64,000 nucleotides of DNA from Fimousia sp036311565 (GCA_036311565.1 JAXJPR010000051.1:37427-101426), one strand, 5' to 3'; positions 9,008 through 18,344 are shown, numbered from the stretch's first letter. Made by a program: numbers and translations. The notes: generated from the letters alone by a model not told the origin.

Positions 9008-9922
9008 ATGGATAAAAAGCAGCAGTTGATAAAATTATATGAAGCCAATATCGATAAAATCTCTGATATGAGAGCGGATATAAATTCTTTAGCAGATATG
9101 ACGGATGAACAATTAATTGTATTAGTAGAAAAAGCAGGAAAATGCAGCAGAGTGCAAAAAAAAGCATGGGAACAAATCTGTGGCAATGATGTTGATCGAA
9201 AGGATGTCCGTATAATCCTGTCACATAGAAATGAAATCAAAGAAGATATGGCTAAGATTCAGAAACTGGAAAATGAAGTAAATGAATTAGAAAAAGAGAC
9301 AGAAGAACAGCAGGCACTGATAAAGAAACAAAAACAGATAAGTAAAAAAAGCCGTATTAAAAAACGAAATAAAATGATCGTAACCATGTCTTTTGGGGTG
9401 ATGTTTCTGTGCTCTATTTGTTTTCATCTTCTTATGTTAAAGTTATATCATGGGGTATCCATTCCGGCAGTGATTTTATTATCCGGCATTCCTTTTGCCG
9501 GAAGCCTGATCTTTGGATTTTCTTTTAAAAAAGAAATGGGAGGAGAAACAAATCAACAGGTAGAAGTATTGGAGGATATGTTACAGGAAAATATAGACCA
9601 GATGAACGAAAAAAAAGAAACGCTATCTTATTATCAACAAAAATATGACAGTGTATTTGATGAAATGGATGAGTATTTATGGCAGATTTACCCCTACGTC
9701 GAAAAAATCCTGGAAAAGCTGGACTATCGGGAAGATTATCAAAAAGCAAGAAATGAGTACCAGGGGATTATGGAAATTCTTCATTTTAAGCAGCCAGAGG
9801 AATATGTGTATTTTCCAGAAATTTTTCTTATTGAAGAAGAACAGGAAATGTTCATTCAAAATATTCAGGAAAAGATGCGTAAAATGGATGAATATTTGGT
9901 GCAAACCATTGAAACCGCTTGA
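9008..9922 (+). CDS. Coiled-coil membrane protein of the DUF5717 operon
   Basis: 304 residues, unknown function. Residues 1-75 are helical, residues 76-120 a highly charged coiled coil, then two membrane helices (about 123-143 and 149-168) joined by a short loop, and a second charged coiled-coil/helical region to the end. Both long arms probably face the same side. The ATG immediately follows the previous stop (TAG-ATG), indicating translational coupling. Last gene of the four-gene operon; its stop overlaps the -35 box of the valS promoter. Confidence 0.7.
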   Translation: MDKKQQLIKLYEANIDKISDMRADINSLADMTDEQLIVLVEKAGKCSRVQKKAWEQICGNDVDRKDVRIILSHRNEIKEDMAKIQKLENEVNELEKETEEQQALIKKQKQISKKSRIKKRNKMIVTMSFGVMFLCSICFHLLMLKLYHGVSIPAVILLSGIPFAGSLIFGFSFKKEMGGETNQQVEVLEDMLQENIDQMNEKKETLSYYQQKYDSVFDEMDEYLWQIYPYVEKILEKLDYREDYQKARNEYQGIMEILHFKQPEEYVYFPEIFLIEEEQEMFIQNIQEKMRKMDEYLVQTIETA

Positions 9923-9947
9923 CAGACATTTAAAGATTGCATAAAAT
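9919..9947 (+). promoter_or_regulatory. Sigma-A promoter of valS
   Basis: TTGACA (9919-9924), 17-base spacer, TAAAAT (9942-9947). The -35 box overlaps the stop codon of the upstream gene. Transcription should start near 9954, giving a leader of about 110 bases. Confidence 0.7.
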
Positions 9948-9967
9948 ATGATAGATATATAAAATAT

Positions 9968-10027
9968 AGAGCGAAAGCCGAGTAGGATTACCAGCTCTTC
10001 GTCCTTTGGATGGAGGGCTTTTTCTCT
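9968..10027 (+). ncRNA. Structured valS leader, attenuator-like
   Basis: Can fold as a three-way junction: outer stem AAAGCC (9974-9979) with GGCTTT (10016-10021), possibly extended by AGAG/CTCT; an inner hairpin GAGTAGG-ATTA-CCAGCTC (9980-9997, one mismatch and one G-T pair); and a small TCC/GGA hairpin (10002-10010). The outer stem runs straight into a T-run, so it may terminate transcription. It lacks the conserved T-box sequence that many Firmicutes use for valS. Which RNA family it belongs to, if any, is unknown. Confidence 0.5.
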
Positions 10028-10063
10028 ACATAGTTTCGATAGAGCATAGAAGGAGATAAGAAG

Positions 10064-12709
10064 ATGAGCAAAGAATTAGAAAAAAATTATAATCCGTCTG
10101 AAATTGAAGACCGATTATATCAAAAATGGCTGGATAACAAGTATTTCCATGCAGAAGTAGACAGAAGCAAAAAACCATTTACCATCGTAATTCCACCTCC
10201 AAATATTACTGGAAAACTGCATATGGGACATGCATTAGATGAAACACTGCAGGATATTTTGATCCGTTTTAAGAAAATGCAGGGATATAATACATTATGG
10301 CAGCCTGGTACTGATCATGCCAGCATTGCTACAGAAGTAAAAATTATTGAAAAGTTAAAAAAAGAAGGTATTGATAAATCTGATTTAACAAGAGAAGAAT
10401 TTTTAGACCATGCATGGGCGTGGAAAGAAGAATACGGCGGAACTATTATTAGTCAGTTAAAGAAATTAGGATCGGCCTGCGACTGGGACAGAGAGCGTTT
10501 TACTTTGGATGAGGGTTGTTCAAAAGCAGTAGAAGAAGTATTCGTAAAATTATATGAAAAAGGGTATATTTATAAAGGTTCCAGAATTATCAACTGGTGT
10601 CCAGTATGCCAGACTTCTATCTCAGATGCCGAAGTAGAGCACGTAGATCAGGCAGGACATTTCTGGCATATTAACTATCCGGTTGTTGGAAGTGATGAAG
10701 TGGTAGAAATTGCCACAACAAGACCAGAAACTTTATTGGGAGATACTGCAGTTGCAGTTCACCCGGATGATGAACGTTACAGCCACTTAATTGGAAAGAT
10801 GTTAGAACTTCCATTATGTAACAGACAGATTCCAGTTGTAGCTGATGAATATGTAGATAAAGAATTTGGAACTGGATGCGTAAAAATTACTCCGGCACAT
10901 GATCCAAATGACTTTGAAGTTGGAAAACGTCATAATCTTCCAGAAATCAATGTGATGAATGATGATGCTACGATTAACGAACTGGGCGGAAAATACGCAG
11001 GAATGGATCGTTATGAAGCAAGAAAAGCCATTGTTGCTGATTTAAAAGAACAGGGATATTTAGTAAAAGTAAAAGATCATACTCATGCCGTTGGAACTCA
11101 TGATCGTTGTAAAGCAACCATTGAACCAATGATCAAACCACAGTGGTTCGTCAAAATGGATGAACTGGCAAAACCAGCAATTGAAGCTATTGAAAAGGGC
11201 GAATTAAAATTTGTTCCAGAACGATATACAAAAACATATTTACATTGGTTAGAAAATATTCGTGACTGGTGTATTTCTAGACAATTATGGTGGGGACACA
11301 GAATTCCAGCATACTATTGTGACGAATGTGGGGAAACCGTTGTGGTAAGAGGTGGAAACCCAGGTGTATGTCCAAAATGTGGATGCACACATTTAACACA
11401 GGATGAAGATACATTAGATACCTGGTTCAGTTCTGCATTGTGGCCATTCTCAACGCTTGGCTGGCCAGAAAAAACAGAAGAACTGGATTATTTCTATCCA
11501 ACCAATGTTTTAGTAACAGGATATGATATTATTTTCTTCTGGGTCGTACGTATGGTATTCTCAGGATATGAGCATACTGGAAAATCACCATTTGATACAG
11601 TATTGATTCATGGATTGGTTCGTGATTCTCAGGGAAGAAAGATGAGCAAATCTCTTGGTAATGGAATTGATCCATTAGAAATCATTGATCAGTATGGTGC
11701 AGATGCGCTTCGATTTACATTAGTAACTGGAAATGCTCCAGGTAATGATATGCGTTTCTATATGGAACGAGTAGAAGCAAGCCGCAACTTTGCAAATAAA
11801 GTATGGAATGCATCCAGATTTATGATGATGAACTTTGAACAGGCAGATTTTTCTAATGTAACGCTTTCTGATTTAACAAGTGCAGATAAATGGATTTTAT
11901 CTAAATTTAACACTATTGCAAAAGATGTTACTGATAATATGGAAAAATATGAGCTGGGAATTGCAGTTCAGAAGATTAATGATTTTATTTGGGAAGAATT
12001 CTGTGACTGGTATATTGAAATGGTAAAACCTCGTTTATACAACGATGAAGATGAAACAAAAGCAGCAGCTTTATGGACATTAAAGACAGTATTAACAGAA
12101 TCATTGAAGATGCTTCATCCATTTATGCCATTTATTACAGAAGAAATTTATTGTAATCTAACTGGAGAAGAATCTATTATGCTGGCACAGTGGCCAGAAT
12201 ACAAAGAAGAATGGAATTTTGCAGAAGATGAAACTGCAGTAGAGACCATCAAAGAAGCGGTACGTGGAATTCGTAACATTCGTGCTGAAATGAATGTATC
12301 TCCAAAGAAAAAAGCAAAGGTATATGTTGTTTCTGAAAATGAAACAGTGCGCCAGATTTTCAAAAATGGGGAAGTATTCTTTGCAACCTTAGGATATGCA
12401 AGTGAAGTTATTATTCAGAAAGATAAAGCAGGAATTGCAGATGACGCAGTTTCCACTGTAATCCCAGAAGCAGTTATTTATATGCCGTTTGCGGAATTAG
12501 TGGATATTGCAAAAGAATTAGATCGTTTGGAAAAAGAACGTAAGAAATTACAGGGAGAAATCAAACGGTGTGAAGGAATGTTAAACAACGAACGTTTTGT
12601 TAGTAAAGCACCAGAAGCAAAAGTTGCGCAAGAACGTGAAAAATTAGAAAAATATACACAGATGCTTTCACAGGTAGAAGAACGCCTTGTTCAGCTTGGT
12701 GCAAAATAA
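10064..12709 (+). CDS. valS: Valyl-tRNA synthetase
   Basis: Charges tRNA-Val with valine at the cost of ATP; class I synthetase, cytosolic. The 881 residues match the bacterial family length. The HIGH-type motif HMGH is at residues 53-56, the CP1 editing domain spans roughly 190-340, Cys-rich zinc-type segments CDECGE / CPKCGC lie near 430-450, KMSKS is near 526, and the C-terminal coiled coil starts near 815. AAGGAG precedes the ATG. It has its own promoter and leader, and folC follows after nine bases. Confidence 0.97.
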   Translation: MSKELEKNYNPSEIEDRLYQKWLDNKYFHAEVDRSKKPFTIVIPPPNITGKLHMGHALDETLQDILIRFKKMQGYNTLWQPGTDHASIATEVKIIEKLKKEGIDKSDLTREEFLDHAWAWKEEYGGTIISQLKKLGSACDWDRERFTLDEGCSKAVEEVFVKLYEKGYIYKGSRIINWCPVCQTSISDAEVEHVDQAGHFWHINYPVVGSDEVVEIATTRPETLLGDTAVAVHPDDERYSHLIGKMLELPLCNRQIPVVADEYVDKEFGTGCVKITPAHDPNDFEVGKRHNLPEINVMNDDATINELGGKYAGMDRYEARKAIVADLKEQGYLVKVKDHTHAVGTHDRCKATIEPMIKPQWFVKMDELAKPAIEAIEKGELKFVPERYTKTYLHWLENIRDWCISRQLWWGHRIPAYYCDECGETVVVRGGNPGVCPKCGCTHLTQDEDTLDTWFSSALWPFSTLGWPEKTEELDYFYPTNVLVTGYDIIFFWVVRMVFSGYEHTGKSPFDTVLIHGLVRDSQGRKMSKSLGNGIDPLEIIDQYGADALRFTLVTGNAPGNDMRFYMERVEASRNFANKVWNASRFMMMNFEQADFSNVTLSDLTSADKWILSKFNTIAKDVTDNMEKYELGIAVQKINDFIWEEFCDWYIEMVKPRLYNDEDETKAAALWTLKTVLTESLKMLHPFMPFITEEIYCNLTGEESIMLAQWPEYKEEWNFAEDETAVETIKEAVRGIRNIRAEMNVSPKKKAKVYVVSENETVRQIFKNGEVFFATLGYASEVIIQKDKAGIADDAVSTVIPEAVIYMPFAELVDIAKELDRLEKERKKLQGEIKRCEGMLNNERFVSKAPEAKVAQEREKLEKYTQMLSQVEERLVQLGAK

Positions 12710-12718
12710 GGAGATATT

Positions 12719-13984
12719 ATGAATTATAAGGAAGCGGTCCGGTTTTTCGATGAGATTCCGTATTTTTTAAAGGATCCTTCCAATGATAATATTGCAAAAG
12801 TATTAGAACGATTAGGAAATCCAGAACGTACAATGAAATTTTTTCATGTGGCAGGAACCAATGGAAAAGGTTCCGTCTGTGCGTTTTTGGATTCCATTTT
12901 AAGAAAAGGCGGTTATAAGACCGCTCTTTTTACGTCCCCACATCTGGTAAAAATCAATGAGAGAATAAAAGTGAACGGGGAAGACATATCTGATGAAGAC
13001 TTTGCATATTGTTTGGAGAAGATCAGGGAAGTGGCTGAAGAACCATTATCATTTTTTGAATATTTATTTTTAATGGCAGTTCTGTATTTTTCACGTAAAA
13101 ATGCAGATTACTGTATATTAGAGACAGGACTTGGCGGAACATATGATGCAACTAATGTTGTGACTCCGGAAATTTCTGTAATTACTTCTATTGGAATGGA
13201 TCATACCAAAATATTGGGTGACACTTTGGAAAAAATTGCAAAGGAAAAAGCCGGAATTATAAAAGAGGGAAAACCAGTTGTCTATATGGAGCAGTCTTTG
13301 GAGGTAAACCAGATAATTGAAAGAGAAGCTGTAAAAAATCTTTCGAAAATCATAAGACTTTCGAAAGATGATATTAAGATTCTTGAAAATAAAAAGAAAG
13401 GCATTGCTTTTTTATTAGAAAGTAGGTATCATAGATTTGATGATTTTGCAATTGCTTCATCTGCAGTATTTCAGCTTTGGAATGCAGATATCGCAGTTCA
13501 TGCAATCAAAGAGGTAATTCCCAATATTTCTATAAAGAGTATTCGGGAAGGCTTATATCAAATGAGATGGCCGGCAAGAATGGAAGAAATTGAACCCCAT
13601 GTAATTTTAGATGGTGCGCACAATCCGCATGCAATTGATGCATGGCTGGAGACTTTATCCGCACAATATGGTGATAAGAAAAAAGATTTGTTGTTTGCAG
13701 TTGTAGCAGATAAGGATTATGAAGAGATGATTCAAAAAATTTGCATGCATCATGCATTTGCACATATAACGATAACAGCAATTCCAGGAAACCGTAAAGC
13801 GGATCCGGTACATATAAAAAATATATTTGAGAAATATACAGATACAGAAGTAGTTATAGAAGAGGACATTTCTTTGGCATACCAGAAAGCAGTACGGCAA
13901 AAAGACGATTACCTGTTTTGCATTGGCTCTTTATATCTGGCAGGAATGATAGAGAGATTAATAGGAGGAAAGTATCATGATTAA
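12719..13984 (+). CDS. folC: Folylpolyglutamate synthase
   Basis: Adds glutamates to folates (and in some bacteria to dihydropteroate) with ATP; Mur ligase fold. The 421-residue product has the P-loop GTNGKGS near residue 46, the ETGLGGTYDATNV segment near 140, and the second-domain segment LDGAHNPHA near 300. AAGGAG precedes the ATG. It is in operon with valS (nine-base gap) and overlaps the following TPR gene by eight bases. Whether it is bifunctional (dihydrofolate synthase too) cannot be told from motifs. Confidence 0.94.
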   Translation: MNYKEAVRFFDEIPYFLKDPSNDNIAKVLERLGNPERTMKFFHVAGTNGKGSVCAFLDSILRKGGYKTALFTSPHLVKINERIKVNGEDISDEDFAYCLEKIREVAEEPLSFFEYLFLMAVLYFSRKNADYCILETGLGGTYDATNVVTPEISVITSIGMDHTKILGDTLEKIAKEKAGIIKEGKPVVYMEQSLEVNQIIEREAVKNLSKIIRLSKDDIKILENKKKGIAFLLESRYHRFDDFAIASSAVFQLWNADIAVHAIKEVIPNISIKSIREGLYQMRWPARMEEIEPHVILDGAHNPHAIDAWLETLSAQYGDKKKDLLFAVVADKDYEEMIQKICMHHAFAHITITAIPGNRKADPVHIKNIFEKYTDTEVVIEEDISLAYQKAVRQKDDYLFCIGSLYLAGMIERLIGGKYHD

Positions 13985-15218
13985 TTTTGAACAAGAATTA
14001 AAAAAATTTGAATCAGGTTTAGATAGAAAACAAGTAGAAAAAGCAATTATGGGAGGTAAAAGTGAAGAAATCAAGAATAATCCTACCCAGCAAAATAAAG
14101 TAGACCAGATCATCAAACGCTATAACCTGGCATTAAATTATTGTCAGACGGATAGTTATGATCTTGCATATATTCAGATTAAAAAAGTTGTGCGTCTGCT
14201 TCCAAATAATGTGCAGGTACAGTTGTTAGCGGCATTGATCTGCATTCATGAAGGAAAAGCAGAAGAGGCCCGTCAGACTTTAAATCAGGTTCTGTCCATT
14301 GATGCAAATCAAAAGACAGCAAAAGTGTATATGGAACAGCTGGATGTTAAGGAAGAATCAGTAGAAGAAGCGCAGGAAAAAGTAGAAGAAGAAACAGAAG
14401 AGAAAGTAAAAAAGTCTAAGTCATCAGTGATGAAAACATCAAAGACACCAAAGGCAGCAAAAGCACCAAAGAAAAAATCTGCAGCCAGCGGCAGTGATTA
14501 TGAGGAAGTAACTAGCAATAAGAAGAGCTTTATTTATCTGGGAATTGGATTTTTAGTAGGGGTCATTGCTATGTTTGTTTTAGTAGTGCCAACTGCAAGA
14601 AATTCTGTGAAAAATGAATATGTGAGTGAAGCAGATGCATATAAAGATCAGATTACTGCAAAGGATACAGAAATTAAATCTTTAGAAGAAGAATTAGAAT
14701 CAGCGCAGGCAAAAACAAAAACAGCTCAGCAGGAAGTAAAAAAATATAAAAATGGAAATCAGTTATTAATCCAAGCTGCAAAAGAATATATTGAAGGAGA
14801 TAAAGCAGCAGCAGCAGAGGCATTGATCGACATTGATGAAGATATTTTAAATACAGATGAAGCAAAGGCTTTATATGATGAAATTAAAGAAGCGACATTT
14901 AAAGATGCAGCAAAAACATTCTATGAAAATGGAATGAATGATTATAATCAGAAAGATTATAAGAGTGCGATCAAAGATTTCAAGAGAGCTACAAAAGCAG
15001 ATGATAGTAATGTAAATTATTTCTACTATCTTGCAAGAGCATACGAAGAAAATGGTCAGACAAAGAGTGCAATTAGTGTGTACAAACAGATTATTGAAGA
15101 TTTCCCAGGTACAAATGGAGCAAAGGATGCACAAAAACGTATGGAAGATCTTGAAGCGGCACAAAAGAGTACAGAAAAAACAACCGAAAATACTACAGAA
15201 AAAACAACAGAAGAATAA
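13977..15218 (+). CDS. Membrane-anchored TPR protein
   Basis: 413 residues, no assigned function. The N-terminal third (about 40-120) has TPR-like pairs (YNLALNYCQTDSYDLAY...), followed by a Lys/Ala/Pro-rich linker, one membrane helix at about 183-203 (IYLGIGFLVGVIAMFVLVVP), a coiled coil (about 218-260), and C-terminal TPR units (about 300-395) ending in a repetitive Thr/Glu tail of the TEKTTEN type. This suggests cytosolic and extracytoplasmic repeat domains linked by one membrane pass. AGGAGG precedes the ATG; the start overlaps the end of folC. Confidence 0.75.
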   Translation: MINFEQELKKFESGLDRKQVEKAIMGGKSEEIKNNPTQQNKVDQIIKRYNLALNYCQTDSYDLAYIQIKKVVRLLPNNVQVQLLAALICIHEGKAEEARQTLNQVLSIDANQKTAKVYMEQLDVKEESVEEAQEKVEEETEEKVKKSKSSVMKTSKTPKAAKAPKKKSAASGSDYEEVTSNKKSFIYLGIGFLVGVIAMFVLVVPTARNSVKNEYVSEADAYKDQITAKDTEIKSLEEELESAQAKTKTAQQEVKKYKNGNQLLIQAAKEYIEGDKAAAAEALIDIDEDILNTDEAKALYDEIKEATFKDAAKTFYENGMNDYNQKDYKSAIKDFKRATKADDSNVNYFYYLARAYEENGQTKSAISVYKQIIEDFPGTNGAKDAQKRMEDLEAAQKSTEKTTENTTEKTTEE

Positions 15219-15241
15219 AAGTAATGATATTTTTATGATAG

Positions 15242-15277
15242 AAAAAGGAGAACGAAATTTTTTCGTTCTCCTTTTTT
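15242..15277 (+). terminator. Strong Rho-independent terminator
   Basis: Sixteen-pair perfect stem with core GGAGAACGAAA / TTTCGTTCTCC, three-base loop and T-run; closes the valS-folC-TPR transcript. Confidence 0.93.
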
Positions 15278-15384
15278 CGTGCGTATTCGTATCAATAATT
15301 TAGTACAGTGGTTAAAGGCCATAGAGAAAATGGAAAGGAAGAAAATGACGCAGCAATAGGATGCAGACAGAAAGGAGAGACAAT

Positions 15385-15684
15385 ATGGCAACAGAATATG
15401 AAATGGAGGGAAATACCCTTTGGATAAAGTTAGAAGGAGAATTAGATCATCATTTAGCACAGCAGGTAAAACGCAAATGTCAGATGATGATGATCTCCAA
15501 TCCGGTGGAAAATATTGGATTTGACTTTTTGAAAACGGATTTTATGGACAGTTCTGGTGTAGGTATGATCATAGGCAGATATCAGGAAGTGCATGCAATC
15601 GGTGGAAGAATATACGTTAGAAATGTAAACAGAAATATTGATCGAATTATGACAATTTCTGGACTATACAAAATTATTCAGTAA
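15385..15684 (+). CDS. spoIIAA: Anti-sigma F factor antagonist
   Basis: STAS-domain protein that, when dephosphorylated in the forespore, binds SpoIIAB and frees sigma F. 99 residues from the ATG at 15385 after AAAGGAG; an ATG eight codons upstream has no such site. The phosphorylated-serine motif DSSGVG lies near residues 56-61. First gene of the classic spoIIAA-spoIIAB-sigF operon, 17 bases before spoIIAB. In Bacillus this operon uses sigma H; I could not find a convincing sigma-H promoter here. Confidence 0.93.
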   Translation: MATEYEMEGNTLWIKLEGELDHHLAQQVKRKCQMMMISNPVENIGFDFLKTDFMDSSGVGMIIGRYQEVHAIGGRIYVRNVNRNIDRIMTISGLYKIIQ

Positions 15685-15701
15685 TAGCGAGGAGGATAAG
15701 T

Positions 15702-16127
15702 ATGATACGTTTTGAATTTGACAGCCATTCAGAAAATGAGGCTATGGCAAGAGTAGTGATTGCGGCCTATTTAATGAGAGAAGATCCTACCATAGAAGAA
15801 ATGGCAGATGTAAAAACAGCAGTTTCTGAGGCTGTTACGAATTCCATTATTCATGGATATGAAGAAAGTACAGGCAAAATCGTGCTGGAGGCAGATATCA
15901 AAGACCATTGTCTGGAAGTTATTATTACAGATTATGGAAAGGGAATCGAAAATATTGAAAAGGCCATGGAACCTTTGTATACCACAAAACCAGATAAAGA
16001 GCGGGCAGGCATGGGATTTGCTTTTATGGAAGCCTTTATGGACGAGCTGTATGTGGAATCAGAAGTTGGACAAGGAACAAAGGTAAAAATGAGAAAAAGG
16101 GTGAGTCAGTGGAGCAAAGAGAATTAA
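15702..16127 (+). CDS. spoIIAB: Anti-sigma F factor / serine kinase
   Basis: GHKL-type ATPase that holds sigma F inactive and phosphorylates SpoIIAA. 141 residues, normal length. The Bergerat ATP-site motifs are present: N box SEAVTNSIIHGY near residue 44, G1 DYGKGIEN near 77, and AGMGFAFME near 105. AGGAGG precedes the ATG. Its 3' end overlaps sigF by 19 bases, which supports translational coupling of the anti-sigma factor with its target. Confidence 0.95.
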   Translation: MIRFEFDSHSENEAMARVVIAAYLMREDPTIEEMADVKTAVSEAVTNSIIHGYEESTGKIVLEADIKDHCLEVIITDYGKGIENIEKAMEPLYTTKPDKERAGMGFAFMEAFMDELYVESEVGQGTKVKMRKRVSQWSKEN

Positions 16128-16837
16128 TCAGGCGTTCAAAAGCAGGAGATAAAAAAGCCAGAGAGACACTGGTTTTAAATAACGTAGGATTAATTTGGAG
16201 CATTGTAAAACGATTTTCTAATCGGGGATATGAGCCGGAAGACTTATTTCAGATCGGATGCATAGGACTGATAAAATCCATTGATAAATTTGACTTATCT
16301 TATGATGTCAAATTCTCTACTTATGCAGTACCAATGATTTCAGGTGAAATCAAAAGATTTTTACGGGATGATGGAATGATCAAGGTCAGCCGGTCACTAA
16401 AAGAACAGGCTTACCGGGTCAGTTTGGCTCAAGAGCAATTCCAGAAAAAATATCATCGCGAAGCAACCATTGAAGAAATTTCAGGTGTCACCAAACTTCC
16501 AGTGGATGAAATTGTTGTTGCCCTTGAGGCAAATCGAGAAGTGGAATCTTTAAACCGGACGATTTATGAAGGAGATGGTCATGATATTTCAATGATGGAT
16601 ATGATTGAGGAAAAAAACCCATGGGAAGATCGATTAATGAATAAAATGCTGCTTAACGATGTGGTAAAAAAATTAAAAAAAGACGAACAAATGCTGATTA
16701 AGCTTCGATATTTTGATAATAAGACACAAAGAGAAATTGGGAAGGCTATGGGAATTTCCCAGGTTCAAGTATCAAGGATGGAAAAAAAGATTTTACACTC
16801 TTTGAAAGAAAAAATGGAAGGAAGAATGCAAGGTTAA
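16109..16837 (+). CDS. sigF: Forespore sigma factor F
   Basis: Directs early forespore transcription in sporulation. 242 residues starting at a GTG inside spoIIAB, with an AAGGGTGA site upstream. Region 2 is clear (EDLFQIGCIGLIKSIDKF and the following FSTYAVPMISGEIKRFLRD), region 3 follows, and the region 4 helix-turn-helix is TQREIGKAMGISQVQVSRMEK. Completes the spoIIA operon, ahead of a terminator at 16901. Confidence 0.96.
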   Translation: MEQRELIRRSKAGDKKARETLVLNNVGLIWSIVKRFSNRGYEPEDLFQIGCIGLIKSIDKFDLSYDVKFSTYAVPMISGEIKRFLRDDGMIKVSRSLKEQAYRVSLAQEQFQKKYHREATIEEISGVTKLPVDEIVVALEANREVESLNRTIYEGDGHDISMMDMIEEKNPWEDRLMNKMLLNDVVKKLKKDEQMLIKLRYFDNKTQREIGKAMGISQVQVSRMEKKILHSLKEKMEGRMQG

Positions 16838-16900
16838 GGGGATTTCTTGCAATTTGGAAGAAGGTGTGTTAAGCTTATCTAAGCAAAATCAATCTTCACT

Positions 16901-16928
16901 AAAATCAACAGACAATCGTCTGATTTTT
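16901..16928 (+). terminator. Terminator after sigF
   Basis: AAAATCA..GAC pairs with GTCTGATTTT around an AATC loop, with a three-base bulge, followed by a T-run. Confidence 0.65.
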
Positions 16929-16956
16929 CCCAAGTTGCAGAAAAAGGAGAATATAT

Positions 16957-18279
16957 ATGGTATTTGAAGAAATGTCCCTTACTGATTTGAAACAGTATGC
17001 GAAAGAAAAGGGGATGAAAGGAATTTCTTCCTTGAAAAAGAGTGTATTAATTGAACGTTTAAAAGAGGAAGAGGAGAAAGAACAGCAGGAAGTTACCAAG
17101 AAGGCAAAAGACACAGAAAAAAGCCAGAAACTGGCTGATTTGGACAGCGGTGAAAAAGCGGATGGTATCTTGGAAGTGCTGCAGGATGGATATGGGTTTA
17201 TCCGTTGTGAAAATTATCTTCCAGGAGAAAATGATGTATATGTATCACCATCTCAAATACGAAGATTTAATTTAAAGACCGGAGATATTTTAAAGGGGAG
17301 TATTCGTGTAAAGACCCAGGGTGAAAAATTCAGTGCGTTGCTTTATATTGATTCCATCAATGGTTATCATCCTTATGAAGCGCAGAAGCGTAAGAATTTT
17401 GAAGATTTGACACCAATTTTTCCAGATGAGAGATTGTCATTGGAAACGGATAGTTCCAGTATTCCAATGCGAATGGTCGATTTGTTATCTCCGATTGGAA
17501 AAGGACAGAGAGGTATGATCGTCTCTCCTCCAAAAACTGGAAAAACAACGTTATTGAAACAAATAGCGAAAAGTATCAGTAAAAATTATGAAAAGGCAAA
17601 ATTAATCGTCCTGTTAATTGATGAACGTCCAGAAGAAGTAACGGATATCAGAGAATCTATTGCAGGACCAAATGTAGAAGTGATTTATTCTACTTTTGAT
17701 GAGCTGCCAGAACATCATAAGAGAGTATCAGAAATGGTATTAGAACGAGCCAAACGTCTGGTAGAACATAAAGAAGATGTAGTAATTTTACTAGATAGTA
17801 TTACCAGACTGGCTCGCGCATATAATTTATTAGTGCCCCCAAGTGGACGTACATTAACCGGAGGATTGGATCCAGCCGCATTGTATATGCCAAAAAAATT
17901 TTTTGGTGCAGCCAGAAATATGAGAGAAGGGGGAAGTCTGACTATTCTGGCAACAGCGTTAGTTGAGACCGGAAGCAAAATGGACGATGTAGTATTTGAA
18001 GAATTTAAAGGAACCGGTAATATGGAACTGGTATTAAATCGTCGATTGTCTGAAAAACGTATTTTCCCAGCGGTGGATATTGCCAAATCAGGAACCAGAA
18101 GGGAAGAGTTGCTTCTCACAAAAGAAGAACGGGAAGTTGTTTATGCTTTGCGTAAAGAATTGTCAGGAGCGAAGGCAGAGGATTTTTTAGAACAGATGCT
18201 GCATTTATTTAAACGGACAAAAAATAATAAAGAATTTGTAGAATATACAAAACGTTCTCTTTTGCGTCAGGAAAAATAG
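16957..18279 (+). CDS. rho: Transcription termination factor Rho
   Basis: Hexameric RNA-dependent ATPase that ends transcription. 440 residues: an N-terminal SAP-like helical motif (LTDLKQYAKEKGMKGISSLK), a charged linker, the cold-shock RNA-binding domain (about 64-135), the P-loop PPKTGKTTLL at 191-200, Walker B VVILLDSITRLARAYN near 270, and the Q/R-loop region. AAAAAGGAG precedes the ATG. The order rho-rpmE is common in Firmicutes. Confidence 0.96.
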   Translation: MVFEEMSLTDLKQYAKEKGMKGISSLKKSVLIERLKEEEEKEQQEVTKKAKDTEKSQKLADLDSGEKADGILEVLQDGYGFIRCENYLPGENDVYVSPSQIRRFNLKTGDILKGSIRVKTQGEKFSALLYIDSINGYHPYEAQKRKNFEDLTPIFPDERLSLETDSSSIPMRMVDLLSPIGKGQRGMIVSPPKTGKTTLLKQIAKSISKNYEKAKLIVLLIDERPEEVTDIRESIAGPNVEVIYSTFDELPEHHKRVSEMVLERAKRLVEHKEDVVILLDSITRLARAYNLLVPPSGRTLTGGLDPAALYMPKKFFGAARNMREGGSLTILATALVETGSKMDDVVFEEFKGTGNMELVLNRRLSEKRIFPAVDIAKSGTRREELLLTKEEREVVYALRKELSGAKAEDFLEQMLHLFKRTKNNKEFVEYTKRSLLRQEK

Positions 18280-18309
18280 GGAAATTGCCAGATTTTACGG
18301 AAAAAATAC

Positions 18310-18338
18310 TTGCATTGCCTATATGGCTATGATATACT
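18310..18338 (+). promoter_or_regulatory. Sigma-A promoter of rpmE
   Basis: TTGCAT (18310-18315), 17-base spacer, TATACT (18333-18338); transcription should start near 18345, leaving a leader of about 90 bases. Confidence 0.75.
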
Positions 18339-18344
18339 TTAGAA

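Noticed and set aside
9948..10063. T-box leader for valS
   Set aside because: The leader is too short and lacks the conserved T-box and the TGG antiterminator bulge.
15300..15384. Sigma-H promoter of the spoIIA operon
   Set aside because: An AGGAAGA-like -35 can be picked out near 15334, but no GAAT-type -10 lies at the right distance.
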